Source: Periplaneta americana (Eukaryota > Arthropoda > Insecta > Blattodea > Blattidae). Taken from it: DNA of 64,000 nt. The notes below the pieces were generated by a model, which searched no databases, was not told where the DNA came from, and saw only the letters and a list, made by a program, of their open reading frames with translations. Positions 35,715 to 49,300 of the stretch are shown in pieces. The position numbers and the translations under genes were made by a program. Location: the NCBI RefSeq assembly GCF_040183065.1, contig NC_091122.1:159117455-159181454 (forward strand), in the 5' to 3' direction. Every line of letters begins with the position of its first letter. Positions within the stretch are counted from its first letter, which is position 1.

Positions 35715-38700
35715 TAACACTTGTTTCACATTTACAATCTGTCTGGAATATACAATAAGTAAATATTATAAAAGAATATGACATGAGTGGAGACGTTATT
35801 CCATGACAACACTCCAAAAGAAAAATAACAATGTTTCAAATAGATGTACAGGGTGAATCAAGTGTCTGGAACCATATAAATATCTTCCATATGCTTGATT
35901 TTCGATTGCTATAGGTGTTACCAGTATTTGTAAGACCAAATTCTCTACCAGTGATACATTCGATTCTAGCCCTCGGCCTTCTCAAAAGCAGTCATTTTGT
36001 ATGCAACTTTGAAATTTTAAATGGAATGGAGGTCATGTAGGTACTCAAAAACATGTGAAATTTTCTGAAAAAAAAGAGACCAATTTGGTCAGTATGCTGT
36101 GTATGTTGTACATAATAAATTCTTATTTTATAAATATACAAAATAAACGGAGGTCTCATAGACCCCTCCATAATAGTTAGGTGACAATAACTGTACATAG
36201 TACTTAATAATAAATGAATGCAGCATTTCATGCATACACCTGTTGTGTACTGTAGGATCTAGATTTAGTCATTCAGGAGATACTGGAAATAAGGTATGTT
36301 AAAATGTAAAAATTCTCTTTTGTGGTAAAATCACTTTGAAGTTCATAATATACATTCTGAACACTGCGTCTTCAGTTCAAAGTGTGTCATGGCTCGCTGT
36401 ATGACGTCATGTGGCTAGCCGATGAGCCTAGAGAATTCAATCTTCCTACACTTCCGCAGAGGCGTATTACCTATGTGCCAGAGAAGTTGCCTAGCAAGTA
36501 CGGCGTTCATTCTGAAGACTACTTACCGATACGTACGGTAACTCCAGTAGTGGCAGGAATTTGAACTGTTTGGAAACACGAACTTGGGTGAGTTTTTTTC
36601 TTACTGTCGGGATATGGCGAGAGGGTTAAGACAATTACTCACGTACAGTATTTGTTGACATTAACTTCGACTGTCAACATGGACACGGAGCATTTGATTT
36701 GTGTTGTGGAATGTTGCCGTACGCAACCGATTATAACAAATACCTTGAGTACGACTTGCCCGAGCAAAACACAGTTCGAAAGAGGTTATGGTAGTACACA
36801 GACCGTACAGACCGCCATCTGTTGCTATGTTTTCAAGTTCAGATTGAACGCCTTGATTAATAAGCAACTTCTCTGACATAAAAGCTGAAACTCGCTTCAA
36901 ATCGCTGACTCACAACAGTGACGTCATGACACACTTTGAAATGAACACCCAGTATAATAACCACTTATATGGGATAAACTGGATTACTAACTTAGAACAA
37001 AGTTACCGAGATGAAATCTTCACTGCAGTATTCCTAAAAAAACCGTAGATTTTTTGGCACCGTATTTAAAAAAATGAAGAATATGACCAAATTTCAGCAA
37101 AACTCAGTAGTGTGTCCCCTCAAAAGTAGCAAACTGAGTGACGTAATTCTATGTGTCGGTGTATCTCTAATACACAGCAGCATTATTTTTTAGATAAACG
37201 TGGCCCCAGTGTTATAGCAACAATGATCAGCATGTTCTCAATGCAACGTATTATTATACTCGTATGAATCCAACGGTTTTCTTCTAGAAAAACACAAAAC
37301 GCAGTGCAATTATCGCGAAATGATCCTCTCCCTGTGTACACATACGCAACATTCATGTCGCATTTCTTTCGCAGGAGTGCGCAGTCACTGGACGACACTA
37401 CAGATATGCAGAAGCGAGAGAACTCTCTCGACGTTTCGCAGCATCGCTGCACCGAATTGGTCTGCAACCCGGCGATACGATAGCCATTATAATGCCCAAC
37501 TCGCCTGAGTGGCCGATCGTCATTTTGGGAGCCCTCGAAGCGGGGATTGTGGCCACGACAGTCAACCCATCTTACACAGCTGGTTTGTAGGCTACAGAAT
37601 AAGACCTCTATTAAACGACAACCCGAAAGTTCTTGACAAAGTTGTCACGATTATTTTATTACATTCATTTCTAATACGAGTATTACCACAGTCTAGTATA
37701 TAGTCACGAAGCTTGAGTTGTGAGGGTGCTAGAAACAATAGACTGTGCCGGTACTATTTCCTATTGTCTGTAATGAGGTGATAGTAGCGATCCTAGTGAG
37801 TAGCAACTATCTATGTATGCATATTACTACGTATTGAGCTTCGTGACTGTATATACTAGACTGTGGTATTACCTTCTCCACCGCTGTGGAGTAACGGTTA
37901 GCATGTCTGACTGTAAAACGAACGGGCCCGGGTTCAAATCCTGGTTGGGACAAGTTACCTGGCTGGGTTTTTTCCGAGGTTTCCCTCCCAGTCAATTGAA
38001 GCAGATTTGCTGGGTAACTTTTGGCGTTGGATCATCTCGCTATCACCAATTCCAACGACGCCACATATAAGCTAGACTCAGACCCGGGAAACTGAGAATG
38101 AGGGGGAATAATGTCATCCTCAGTCCACTTCCAACTGGCTCTCGAGAGAATAGTGCAACAATATCAATGCGTGTTTGGTGTTACGCTTCGATCAGAAGCG
38201 GCTGGTTACCAATACAAAGTGTACATTCAGTCATTAGTCAAATACTGTACTCGAGTCACTATTGCTATCATTTGAATACCACACTGATTAACTTTAAATA
38301 AACCAGCTAAAAAAGGGAACACGTAATTCCTAATAAAGAGTGTAAACATTAAAAGAAAACATACTTTCAATGCTGTTTTGTCGGACGGTTCCAGAAATGC
38401 TGGCATCTTCTATTTTGTACTAATTTGTCTATATTAGGTTGGATTGTATTGTTGCTAAAACACAACACAGAGACAAAATGGTTATCACTAATTGACGGGC
38501 TTAGAACAAAAAGCAGGTAAGTGACATTATTAAAAAAAATGAGGTAAGTGCGTGTTGTGATAACCCAAAAGGATGTTTCTTTGGGATAAAATCAGGTAAG
38601 TGATCACACTGTGCAGTGCTGCTATATGGGCATCATTTCACAAAACTAGTGTATAATATTTCATTGCATAAAGAACTTTAACTGTAATTTCCTCAAAACT

Positions 38701-41700
38701 AGGTTTCCGTCACTTACCTGCTTTTTGTTCTAAGCCCCTCAATTGATAAGCGTCTAATTGTTTTACTTTGGTTCATTGTGGAAAAGAATTGTTCATACGT
38801 ATCTATATGTTAAACCAAACATGGAAATTATGCATCCTGTAAAACTTCTAAGTTAGGGATAGGTGTCCAAAGACAATAACAGATACAGATCTCTGCCATT
38901 TTTTTCCTGATACCCTAATTGGAGTAATGTTTTGTAGGTGATTCAATTCAATTGTAAATAGAATGGTTGACATAATAATGGATCGACAAATTTAGGTAGA
39001 TCTTTTTCCAAGGTCCTAATATCTGATAATCTTGCTTCAAATTGCTTGCAGAGTCCATGCAGAATGGAAATATATTCTGGATAAAATTGGGACATTTTAT
39101 CAGGTAGTGAATCTAAACAAGGGAAATGAAACTTAACCTGCATTTCCAATTGAGATATCCACTTACGTAGTCGACCTGGTTGGCGAGTTGGTATATAGCG
39201 CTGGCCTTCTATGCCCAAGGTTGCGGGTTCGATCCCGGGCCAGGTCGATGGCATTTAAGTGTGCTTAAATGCGACAGACTCATGTCAGTAGATTTACTGG
39301 CATGTAAAAGAACTCCTGCGGGACAAAATTCCGGCACATCCGGCGACGCTGATATAACCTGTGCAGTTGCGAGCGTCGTTAAATAAAACATAACATTAAC
39401 ATTAGTTATCCACTTACGTATATTAGTCATGAATGCATTTATGTTATCAACCATGGTACAAGTAAGTTCATTTCCCCCCTGTATCAAGATGGTCTGTAAC
39501 TTCTGTCAGAAATGCAAGATCACTTATCCATTGCAGATCCGATAATTCACTTATTACAATCAAAAACATTGTCTAGTTTTTTTAGTTGGTTATTTAACGA
39601 CGCTGTATCAACTACGAGGTTATTTAGCGTCGATGAGATTGGTGATAGCGAGATGGTATTTGGCGAGATGAGTCAGAGGATTCGCCATAGATTACCTGGT
39701 ATTCACCTTACGGTTGGGAAAAACCTCGGAGAAAACCCAACCAGGTAATCAGCCCAAGAGGGGATCGAACCAACATTGTCCATTACCACTGTAATTTTCA
39801 CTCTTCAGAACTTTATACATGCACTGGTACTCGATGATGTCTTCAAATAAGTTAACTTTTTTTTTTTTATTTGACCGCCGAGTTAGCTCTGTGGTAGCGT
39901 GTCTGTCTCCAGACTAGCTGGCCCGGGTTTGATTCCCGGCGGGGTTAGAAATTTGCATGTAAAATTTCTACCTCGGGACTAGGAGAGATGGCGGTGCACA
40001 ACTTCTAATCACTAGATTGTGCACCAATATACTTGGGTCAAATCCCAAATCTCTCCGCAGTGCATATGAAGAGAAGGCATATGTCACTGTTGATAGTGAT
40101 TCGTCCGTCGAATGGGGACGTTAAGCCTGGCGGCCCCCTTGGTGCTATTCGACAGGAGTAGGCTACGTGCCGGCACCGGGTTTCCCCTTTTCCCTTCCTC
40201 GTCTTCATCATCATCACTCATTCCAGATACTACACTTACACGAACACTCACCCTAGTACACGACATAACTCTCCACATATAGACATCCTGTACAGTGTGA
40301 CTCGCCGAAGTGGTGTACAACTAGAAAATGGGTCACAGTTCTGCCATCTATCCTCAACATGCGGAACCCGAATCACGCAAGTGAAGTGGGTAGGCATTGG
40401 ATACACACACACACACACACCTTTTTTATTTTCTCCGTAACTCCTTGTTCAATTTTTCCTACAAATTGTTGCAAATGTTGCATTGTTTTTGACATTTGAA
40501 TGAATTCTCTGATTTCTTTTGTCTAGTCATGTTATTGTTGTTTCCAAAAATTGAAAAGTTACCACTGATATGTCAAATTTCCCTTAATTTGAGAATCGGC
40601 CAGAAAGTTTTAAGAAATTGCTATACAAGCAGCGCTTTCTCTATCAAAACTTTGTAGAAAAGGGCAAAAATGCAATAAAAAGTATAATATTTCGTAAAAA
40701 ATGACCAATAGACAATAAAAGGCCGAAAAATAAAAACAATACAAAATAAAATTAGCCTATATTTGTTCGTGTTGATGTGAAACGAGTTTGTATTGCATCC
40801 TGCATTGTCTGTGACGTCTCAGAAAAAAGGGATATTTCATCAACTTCCGAGCCCTAATTATTAGACAGGTAATGGCGAAATGAAATGATTTTTTTATGAT
40901 ATTAATTTAATATAGCCTACCTTGGAAAATATAGGTGAGCTTTTCTGACTACTATATATTCTATGATAAGTTCAGTAACACAACTACAGTCTACAGGATG
41001 AAAGTGAAATAGCTTTGTAAATTTCCAGAGTGAATAGCTCATGTTGTGTGTAACAAAAAACTATAATATCATATTGGTGGGAATTTCATGGTTTTTTTTT
41101 TCAGAAAAAATGCCCCCCCCCTCAAATATTTAACAACCTCTTAATCGGTAACTATTGCGAGTGGGATCGTCATTTTTGCCCATATTGATAGGAAATTTAA
41201 TAAAGAATAATATTCCTCTGGTGTATTTCAATATCGTACAGGATTTTCGTGTAAATAAATTCAACCATTGCACGAAGCGAACGCGTGGCAACTTTTTGGC
41301 AGCTTGGCAGTTTACGTACGGGGGGACTCACAGAATTCCTTGACCTCTTACATCTGTATACGAGTAGTGTTTTAGTGACGATGTTGCCGGATTGCTGAAA
41401 CTTCACAAAACGTAATATAGGTTTTCTATTAATTTACGTGTACCCTATCGTCTCTTTCAATCTACAAGGTTATTTCACTTCCACCCTGTCTAGATTTATA
41501 GAAAGTCAATCAGCAGATTGAAGCCCAGAATTTAAGTAATTGATCAATAATAATTATAAATGTTAACCTTCTATCTTATTCGAGATCAGTGAAACTTTAA
41601 GTATTCTGTAAACTGGGGTTACTTTGAACACAGAGGAAACTTTGAAAATTTTTTTTTTCCAGAAAATCATATTTAGGTTTCTACATGCTGCACTTGTTAT

Positions 41701-43315
41701 AGATGGAGGTAAATTTGGTATGAGAATATTTTTTATGATAATTTACTCCATCTATAACAAGTGCAGCATGTTGAAACCGGAATATGTTGTTGTTGTTTTC
41801 TAATGCCAGGCATTTGACAATAAAGTCATTTGACCTCTTGCACTCCAATATTTTTTCAAAGATATTTGATTCTGTACCATTAAAGTAGTCCCCGCATGGA
41901 GATCCGATTGGGGGACTATTTTACCTCCGGATAATTTTACCTTAATGGTACTCATTTCATGTTGGAGTGGTTAAATGGCAAGTTGTAGCCGATTTAAGTG
42001 AACACCTTATTTTAATGTTTTGGTGGCTACTTCATTCACACACAACCCCCAGAATGTCTGGAGGACCACACCTGCTGTTGGTCGACGGGTCCACTGGACC
42101 TAGTTGGGAGATCTTGTTGATCACCAACTTTCCCTCCTTAAGCCACTGGAGGACGATTTTAGTGCCATAGCAGGTCAGCACTAGGAACAGAAAAGTAGGA
42201 AGGAAAGTGAAATGAACCCCTAGGCCTCGAATGCTCTAATACTGTCGGGGTCGAAGAAAGTAAGAGTTCAGTCAGAGGACTGGATAGGAAAGGGTAAATA
42301 GAGAATTAGGTATTGAATAGAGGAAAATTATACCAAATTCGGTCATTAACTCATCAAGCTGACCAGTGCTAATTGATGAGTAGCCCCTCCCTTTAGTTCA
42401 GCTTACCCACAAAATGTTATGCTATGCATTCCACATATATCACAGAGTATTTTAAACAAATTTTTTTTTTTCGAAAATTCACTCATTTTTCACCAAAAAA
42501 TACCATCCTCTCCCCTTAGAAACTTAAATATGATTTTCCGAAAAAATGTTCAAAGTTTCCTCTGTGGTCAAAGTAACCCCAGTTTACGGTTCATGAAATA
42601 GTAAGAAATGAACACTATCCAAGGGAGTGACTAATGGTGAGCTTGTTTCATTACTTGTTTTAGATGAAATGTCTCAACAGCTTCGAGACTCGAAGGCCAA
42701 GGCCGTTGTCACTATCTCTATGAGTCACTCAACAGTAGTGAAAGCCCTCAAAATGGTCGCCGGGAAGACGAATCCGCTGGTTATCATGGCGCCAGGATTT
42801 GAACAGGGGTCTGAGTTACCGGCTGGAACTATAAATCTGATGGAACTGCTGCAGGACGGAATAGACACTTCGGGCGTCCGTTTCTGTGGAAATATTGATG
42901 ATGTCGCAGTGGTTCCGTATTCCAGTGGAACAACAGGACTGCCCAAAGGAGTCATGATCAGTCAAAGAAATCTAACTGCTGCCTGTGAGCAACTCAACAA
43001 TCGCGAAGAGTTGCGTTGCAGCCAACCTGCTGTTGGTAAATGTATTTCTATTTCTTTCCCTGACAACTATTGCCCGATGAACCCCTATCTTTATGCTAGC
43101 GAGCGGTATTTTGCTCTCCCCCCAGAGGAGTTTCGTCTCGCGGAATGAGGTACAGTCAGTGTTGCCAACTCAGAATTCCATTTACCGCTTTACAAGCTTA
43201 AAAAAACCACTAAACTGTAGTTAGAAAACTCCAGATTTTTCTTAACACATCATTTCCAAATTTGAAATACAAACTACTCGTATATAGTTTTAGGAACTGG
43301 AGAATTATAGGTTTC

Positions 43316-43346
<31 letters not shown>

Positions 43347-46300
43347 TAATATTTATAATACTCTGGAAATTGAAACAACACTCACCCCTGCCCAGAAGCT
43401 TGTTGTTGATAGATAGATAGATAGAACTTTATTGTCGATGGCATAATGTATGCATAGACATGGTCAAATATGTACAATTACAATTTAATGTAAAATAAGT
43501 CAAAAAAAAAAAAAAAAAAAAAAAAAACATTATTCATTTCAACGGCCCATGCGTGCATCCTCAAGACTGTAGGGACACAATTTTATTAATTTCGTTTTTA
43601 CATAATTCTTAAATTTCAGAGAATTTTTTGTATATTTGATGTCATCAGGCAAACTGTTGTATATTTTAATACCAAAGACCATATATGTTCTACTAGTGTT
43701 TGTAAGGTGGTGAACTGGAATAGTTAAACTATTTTTGTTACGAGTGTCGTAGGTATGGAAATCACAATTTTGATGAAAATCGGACAGATTTTTATAAATT
43801 AGTAGTAAAACATTAAAAATGTATAAACCATAAACAGTAAGAATATTATATTGTAAAAAATGTTCCCTACAAGAGGTCCTACTGTCAACACCCGCTATGC
43901 ATCTGACAATACGCTTTTGAGCAATAAATATATCATTCAGCATGGTTCCAGATCCCCAAAAACAAAAACCATATGAAAGCCTTGACTCGACGTGTGCGAA
44001 ATAATAAGACATTAAAACATCGTGATTTATTATCGTCCTCAAAATTCTGATTTGATAACAAATGCTATTCAGCTTAGAAATTAAACTTGTGCAATGGGGT
44101 CTCCAAGACAAACAATCATCAAATGTAACGCCCAAGAATTTAGTAGTTTCCCATTTACATAAGTATTGATCTTGAATAGAAATATTGATGTCCTTCAAAT
44201 TTCTCTTTTGAGAATTGTGAAAGTAAATATATCCGGTCTTATTAACATTTAAGTGAAGCAGATTGCTATCAAACCATGTTTTGAGATCTTTTAACAGGTC
44301 ACAACAGGTTGTCTCTAAATCCAGTTCCTCTCCATCTTTTACAATGACAGAAGTATCATCAGCATACATACACATAAAATGATTTCTTACATACATGGGT
44401 AAATCGTTTACATATAAAAGAAACAATACAGGGCCCAGAACAGAGCCCTGAGGAACACCCACATCAATATGTACATTCTTGGATCTATATTTATGTGTAA
44501 AATTATTTATTTTATGATCCTTGTGTAGTATTTCCACATATTGATATCTGTTTTGAAGATAAGAGGCAAACCATTTTAAAACTATCCCACGAATACCATA
44601 TCTTTCAAGCTTAGCCAGAAGAAGGTTATGATTCACACAGTCGAAAGCTCTGCTAAGATCGCAAAAAATTCCAACAGGAGGCTTACCATTATCAAGAGCA
44701 GACGTAATTTCATTGAATACGCTATAGATTGCAGTATTGGTGGACTTAGAGGGTCTGAAACCATGCTGATTATTGACTAAAATATTAAAACGATCCAGGT
44801 ACTTGAGTAGTCTGTCTAGCATGCAATATTCAAAAACCTTAGAAATAGTATTACCAATTGCAATGGGTCTATAATTTTCCACTTTCAATTTATCAGATTT
44901 TTTAAAGACTGGAATAACTTTATTAAGTTTTAATTCATTTGGAAATATACCTGAACAAAAGGACATGTTAATAAGGTATGTAAGTGGTTTAATTATAAAC
45001 TCACTACCTGTAATAATTAACATAGAAGGAAACTCATCAGGGCCGGATGAGAATTTACGTTTAAGTTTAGTTTTTATAATTTTATGAACTTCGGACTCTG
45101 AAAACTCACTCAAATACATGGATTTGTCAGTAAACTTAAAATTACTAGCATTGTGTTCAAAATTAGAACCATTTAAGTGAGAGATAACTTGTGCTGGTGC
45201 ATCTTTAAAAAATTTGTTGAAATTATCAACTATATCTTGAGGATTTTTCGTAATAACATCATCAATTTTCAGAGAAATATTTTCATGTATATTTTGACGA
45301 TTTGTTACCTTTCTGATGATTTTCCAAGCCATACTACCTTTATTCAGTGCATTATCCAACATATTACTGTAGTAATGTCGTTTGGTGTTATTAACCAATA
45401 TTCTATGGTTACGCTTAGCATTTTTATAAACAATATCACATTCCGGGTAAACTTTAGATAGAAAAAATAATTTCTTAAGATACATGCTTGAATATTTAAC
45501 TTCGTTGTTAACCCAGTATCTAGAGGATTCAGAAGATTTACAGAATTTGACAGGAAAACATATGTTAAAATAATACATTAATACATTATAAAAATAACTA
45601 AATTTATCATAGAAATGTGATAGTTCAAAGACATCTATCCAATCCTCTCCAGCCACCATATTTAAAAATTTCTCACAATTGGTTAAATTAAAAATTCTTT
45701 TAGGATATACAGAATTATTTCTAAATACATCATTACAATAAAATTCATATAAAATAGTACGATGATCAGAAAACGTGTTGTCAATGACACAGCAGGTGTC
45801 CCTAGCATCAACCTTGGTAAAAATGTTATCGATCGTAGTAGCGCTATTTTCGGAAACACGCGTAGGCCATTGAACTCTATGCGTAAGGCCAAAGACAGAT
45901 AACAAGTTACTAAAATCAATAAAATCTTTTGAGGGCTGATAACAATTCAAGTTAAAATCTCCACATAAAATGATATTTACAGTTGGTGTATATAAACTAT
46001 GTAAAACATTGTAAATACCATCGAAGAATATATTAAGTTTACCACTAGGTGATCTATAACAAACCAAAATAATATAAGAAACACCATTAATTAACCATTG
46101 TGAATGGCAATATTATGTTGTCGGACAACAGAAAAACACTCGCTACTCTTTTTGTGTGTATAATTATCAGCATGGGTAATTAAATCTGAATATGTTGCAT
46201 TTAATATCACCTTACACCATTTACACCGAGCTTTCGACCTATCACCGGTAACTTCTTCCATCCAATCTTTCAACACATTGTTTTTTTTAACACATCTCTA

Positions 46301-49300
46301 AACTTTTGTACGTATGTAATTTTATGCGGCACATTTCTTCAAAATTGAATGAAGTAGATCAAGAATATACTGGACACTTCGGAAATAATCACATTCACAA
46401 TCACACCAGTCGGTTCGAAATCTGATTTCACATTGAGCTGGAGACGTGCCTGCTAACAATGAGTCCGGTTTTAAGTTATATGTATATCTGTGTTACATAA
46501 ACTATAATGCGGAATGATACATTAAATAATAACCTATATCATAATATATCATAAATGAAATAATAATAATTCAGTTCATTATCTATTCTTTATGATTAAA
46601 TACATCAATTCGTTCACAAAAACAATACATACATTAGATTAAGAGATTAACGAATGCGGAATACCTTATTTGTACAACAACAATGGATGAGGAATGAAAT
46701 GGACGTTGTTGCACCAAATCGAGTTAACATAAAACGGTGATATTGTATACTCGCACAATGAAAAAGTGTGATAATACCATACTAAACTTTGGTTTATGGT
46801 TAACTGACATTGTCCGCAAGTACATATAACAAATTGTAACATCTTTACGGAAAAAAAGTTAAAAATATCATCTCTCTCTGCATCATAAAAAACGCCAAAT
46901 AAATAGCTAGCCGCTGACTGTAAAATTCTGTAGCTGATCATAGTCCTTAAAACACCAGATTTAGCTACAAAACCGCTGACTTGGCAACACTGGGTACAGT
47001 AGAGGAGGCAAGACTTGTCCTGTGACCTTATCATGTGCCGTGGCTATATCATCAATGGGCATGGAGGGAGAAGATAGGTTTTAGTTTGAGATGAACTTCC
47101 GCGTCAGTAGATTCGTATAATATAGCCTAGATCATAAATACCCAGATTGTTCGGCCTTATAGACTTTAACGGTAACAACTTTTGTTAGGTTTACTACGCT
47201 GCCATCTAGTTATTACATAAAGAGTCACGTCATAACTCCCATTTGAATTGCATTAGCGACTGTACTGCCATCTCGTGTTAGTTTACGGCGGACGGGTGGC
47301 GATCCTGGATGTTCTCTTCAAAGTGTTACCGATTTTAACATAGGGATGGGCTATCTGTTATATATATTATCTAGGATAATAGTAACCATCATGAAACAAA
47401 TTCTCATTCTGATACCTCATTCTTTCATCTAACGCAAAGCTCACATGCGAGGTCTCGCCCCCTGACATATACCCTTCTTAACGGTTCAGGGAAAAGTGCC
47501 TGTCGTATTCATATCTATCGATTTCAGGGATTCTTGAATTTCTATTGGCCACTAATGACGTAATTTAAACGTATGAAATTTAGCAACAGTTTAACTAACA
47601 TGCAGTAATAAGTTTGTGATCGGAAGTGTTAAGACAGGCGCACCTTTTCTATGTCGTACAGTGCTGTGATTTTCTCCATCATGTTACACAATGACTACAT
47701 TCTGTCCAGAATTAAACTCCTCAGAGTACGACCACAATCTAGTCTATACAGTCACGAAGCTCAATACGTAGTAAATATGCAAACATTAGATAGTTGCTCA
47801 CCACTAGGATCGCTAATATCGCCTCATTACAAGCAATGAGCGTATTCCGAATCTCACCGGTGAGCAATCCGATGGCATCACGGTGTTCCGAATTCCACCG
47901 ATGACGTCATTGATGCTCCACCGGTGTCGCACCGGTGCCATCAACTTGCAGAGGTGCTGGCAGTCTCCATCAGCCGCCATCAGTGAATCTGATTGGTTCT
48001 TGAATAGGGCGGGAATTAGCAGACGAATAACATCGTGCACTGTTGTGTCATGGCGGTGTGTTCTGCTTTAGTTTTGCTGTATTGTTTGTAATGAGCACAA
48101 CGTAAAAACAATATGTTAATGGCTTATGAGCGAACATGTCAACGGACCAGTTATTACTACCGGTTCAAGAAATAAATTGTTTATACTATCTTTTCTTTGG
48201 ACGAGATGGCAGTACGAAAATTTCGCCAAATTTTGCTAGCGTAGCACAGACAACAACTTGTACAGTCGCCATGACAGCCATCGATCCTTCCAGCAGTTTT
48301 GTTCCTTATTTCGCTGCAACGTGACGTCATTGACGCCACCGGATCGGTGAGATTCGGAATACGATGAATGCAAAATAATACTGGCACAGTCTATTGTTTC
48401 TAGCACCCTCAAAACTCAAGTTTCGTGACTGTATATAGTAGACTGTGGTACGACAGTACTTGCACGAATACGGGTTTGATTCCCGGTGATGATTGGAGTG
48501 ATACTTGTGGTGGACAAGATCCGAAGATGAGGACTTTCTCGGCTTTTCCCATTTCCCTTAACATTTCCACTTGACCCTACTTTTCTGTTAATTTCGTTTC
48601 AACAAAAACTTGATTGCACGAGCTTCGAAGACGCCGGGTAGAGATGATCAGTTAGTTTACTCCTTTGCTAACGCACAACAGCAGGGCTGTAGCCAGACAG
48701 AAACGACCGATGGTCAAGAATATTCCTAACATTGGCATATTTCATTCTTTTTTTTTTTATTCTTCCTACTTTTATTTTGAATAAAATATAAATGTGTGTA
48801 CAGAGTAACTCTATTGTTCCATAAAATTAACTTTATCCAGAAATTGACATGTTTCAGGGTCACATCAAGATATCTGGCCAGCGATACTGCCCTTTTACCA
48901 TATGTTTGGAATGTGTGCCGTGATGATGAGCAGCATGAGGCACGGCGTGAAGTTGGTAACATTGCCCAAATTCGAACCGAAGTTACTCATCAATATATTA
49001 GAGCAATACGACGTAAGTTTCATCCCTACATCAATTTCGAAACAAGACTTGGTCGATGTATTAATAATAATAACTTGACGAGAGGAATCCGACGATTATA
49101 TGATATTTGCATTATTGTGTGTGTAAAAATCAAAAGAAATGCGGAAACTTTGTCACTAGAGATGGTAGATTATACCAATTTAAAATTGAGAATTTAACAC
49201 TTCAGAAATCAGATTTAGCATTTTATAGCACTTTTAATCACAAACAGACTCATAATTAGCTTCCGGGACAATTTAGCAACCAATGTACGCACAACTTGGA

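Noticed and set aside
35388..35717. 109-codon ORF ending in poly-Ile
   Set aside because: It reads through a consensus donor into a TAT microsatellite. Only the first 82 codons are exon.
42627..43148. 173-codon ORF as one exon
   Set aside because: Starts upstream of the acceptor and continues past the donor. The exon is 42664-43035.
48796..49197. 133-codon plus-strand ORF
   Set aside because: GTG start and the wrong frame. The same DNA contains a correctly spliced ligase exon (48858-49012) in another frame.
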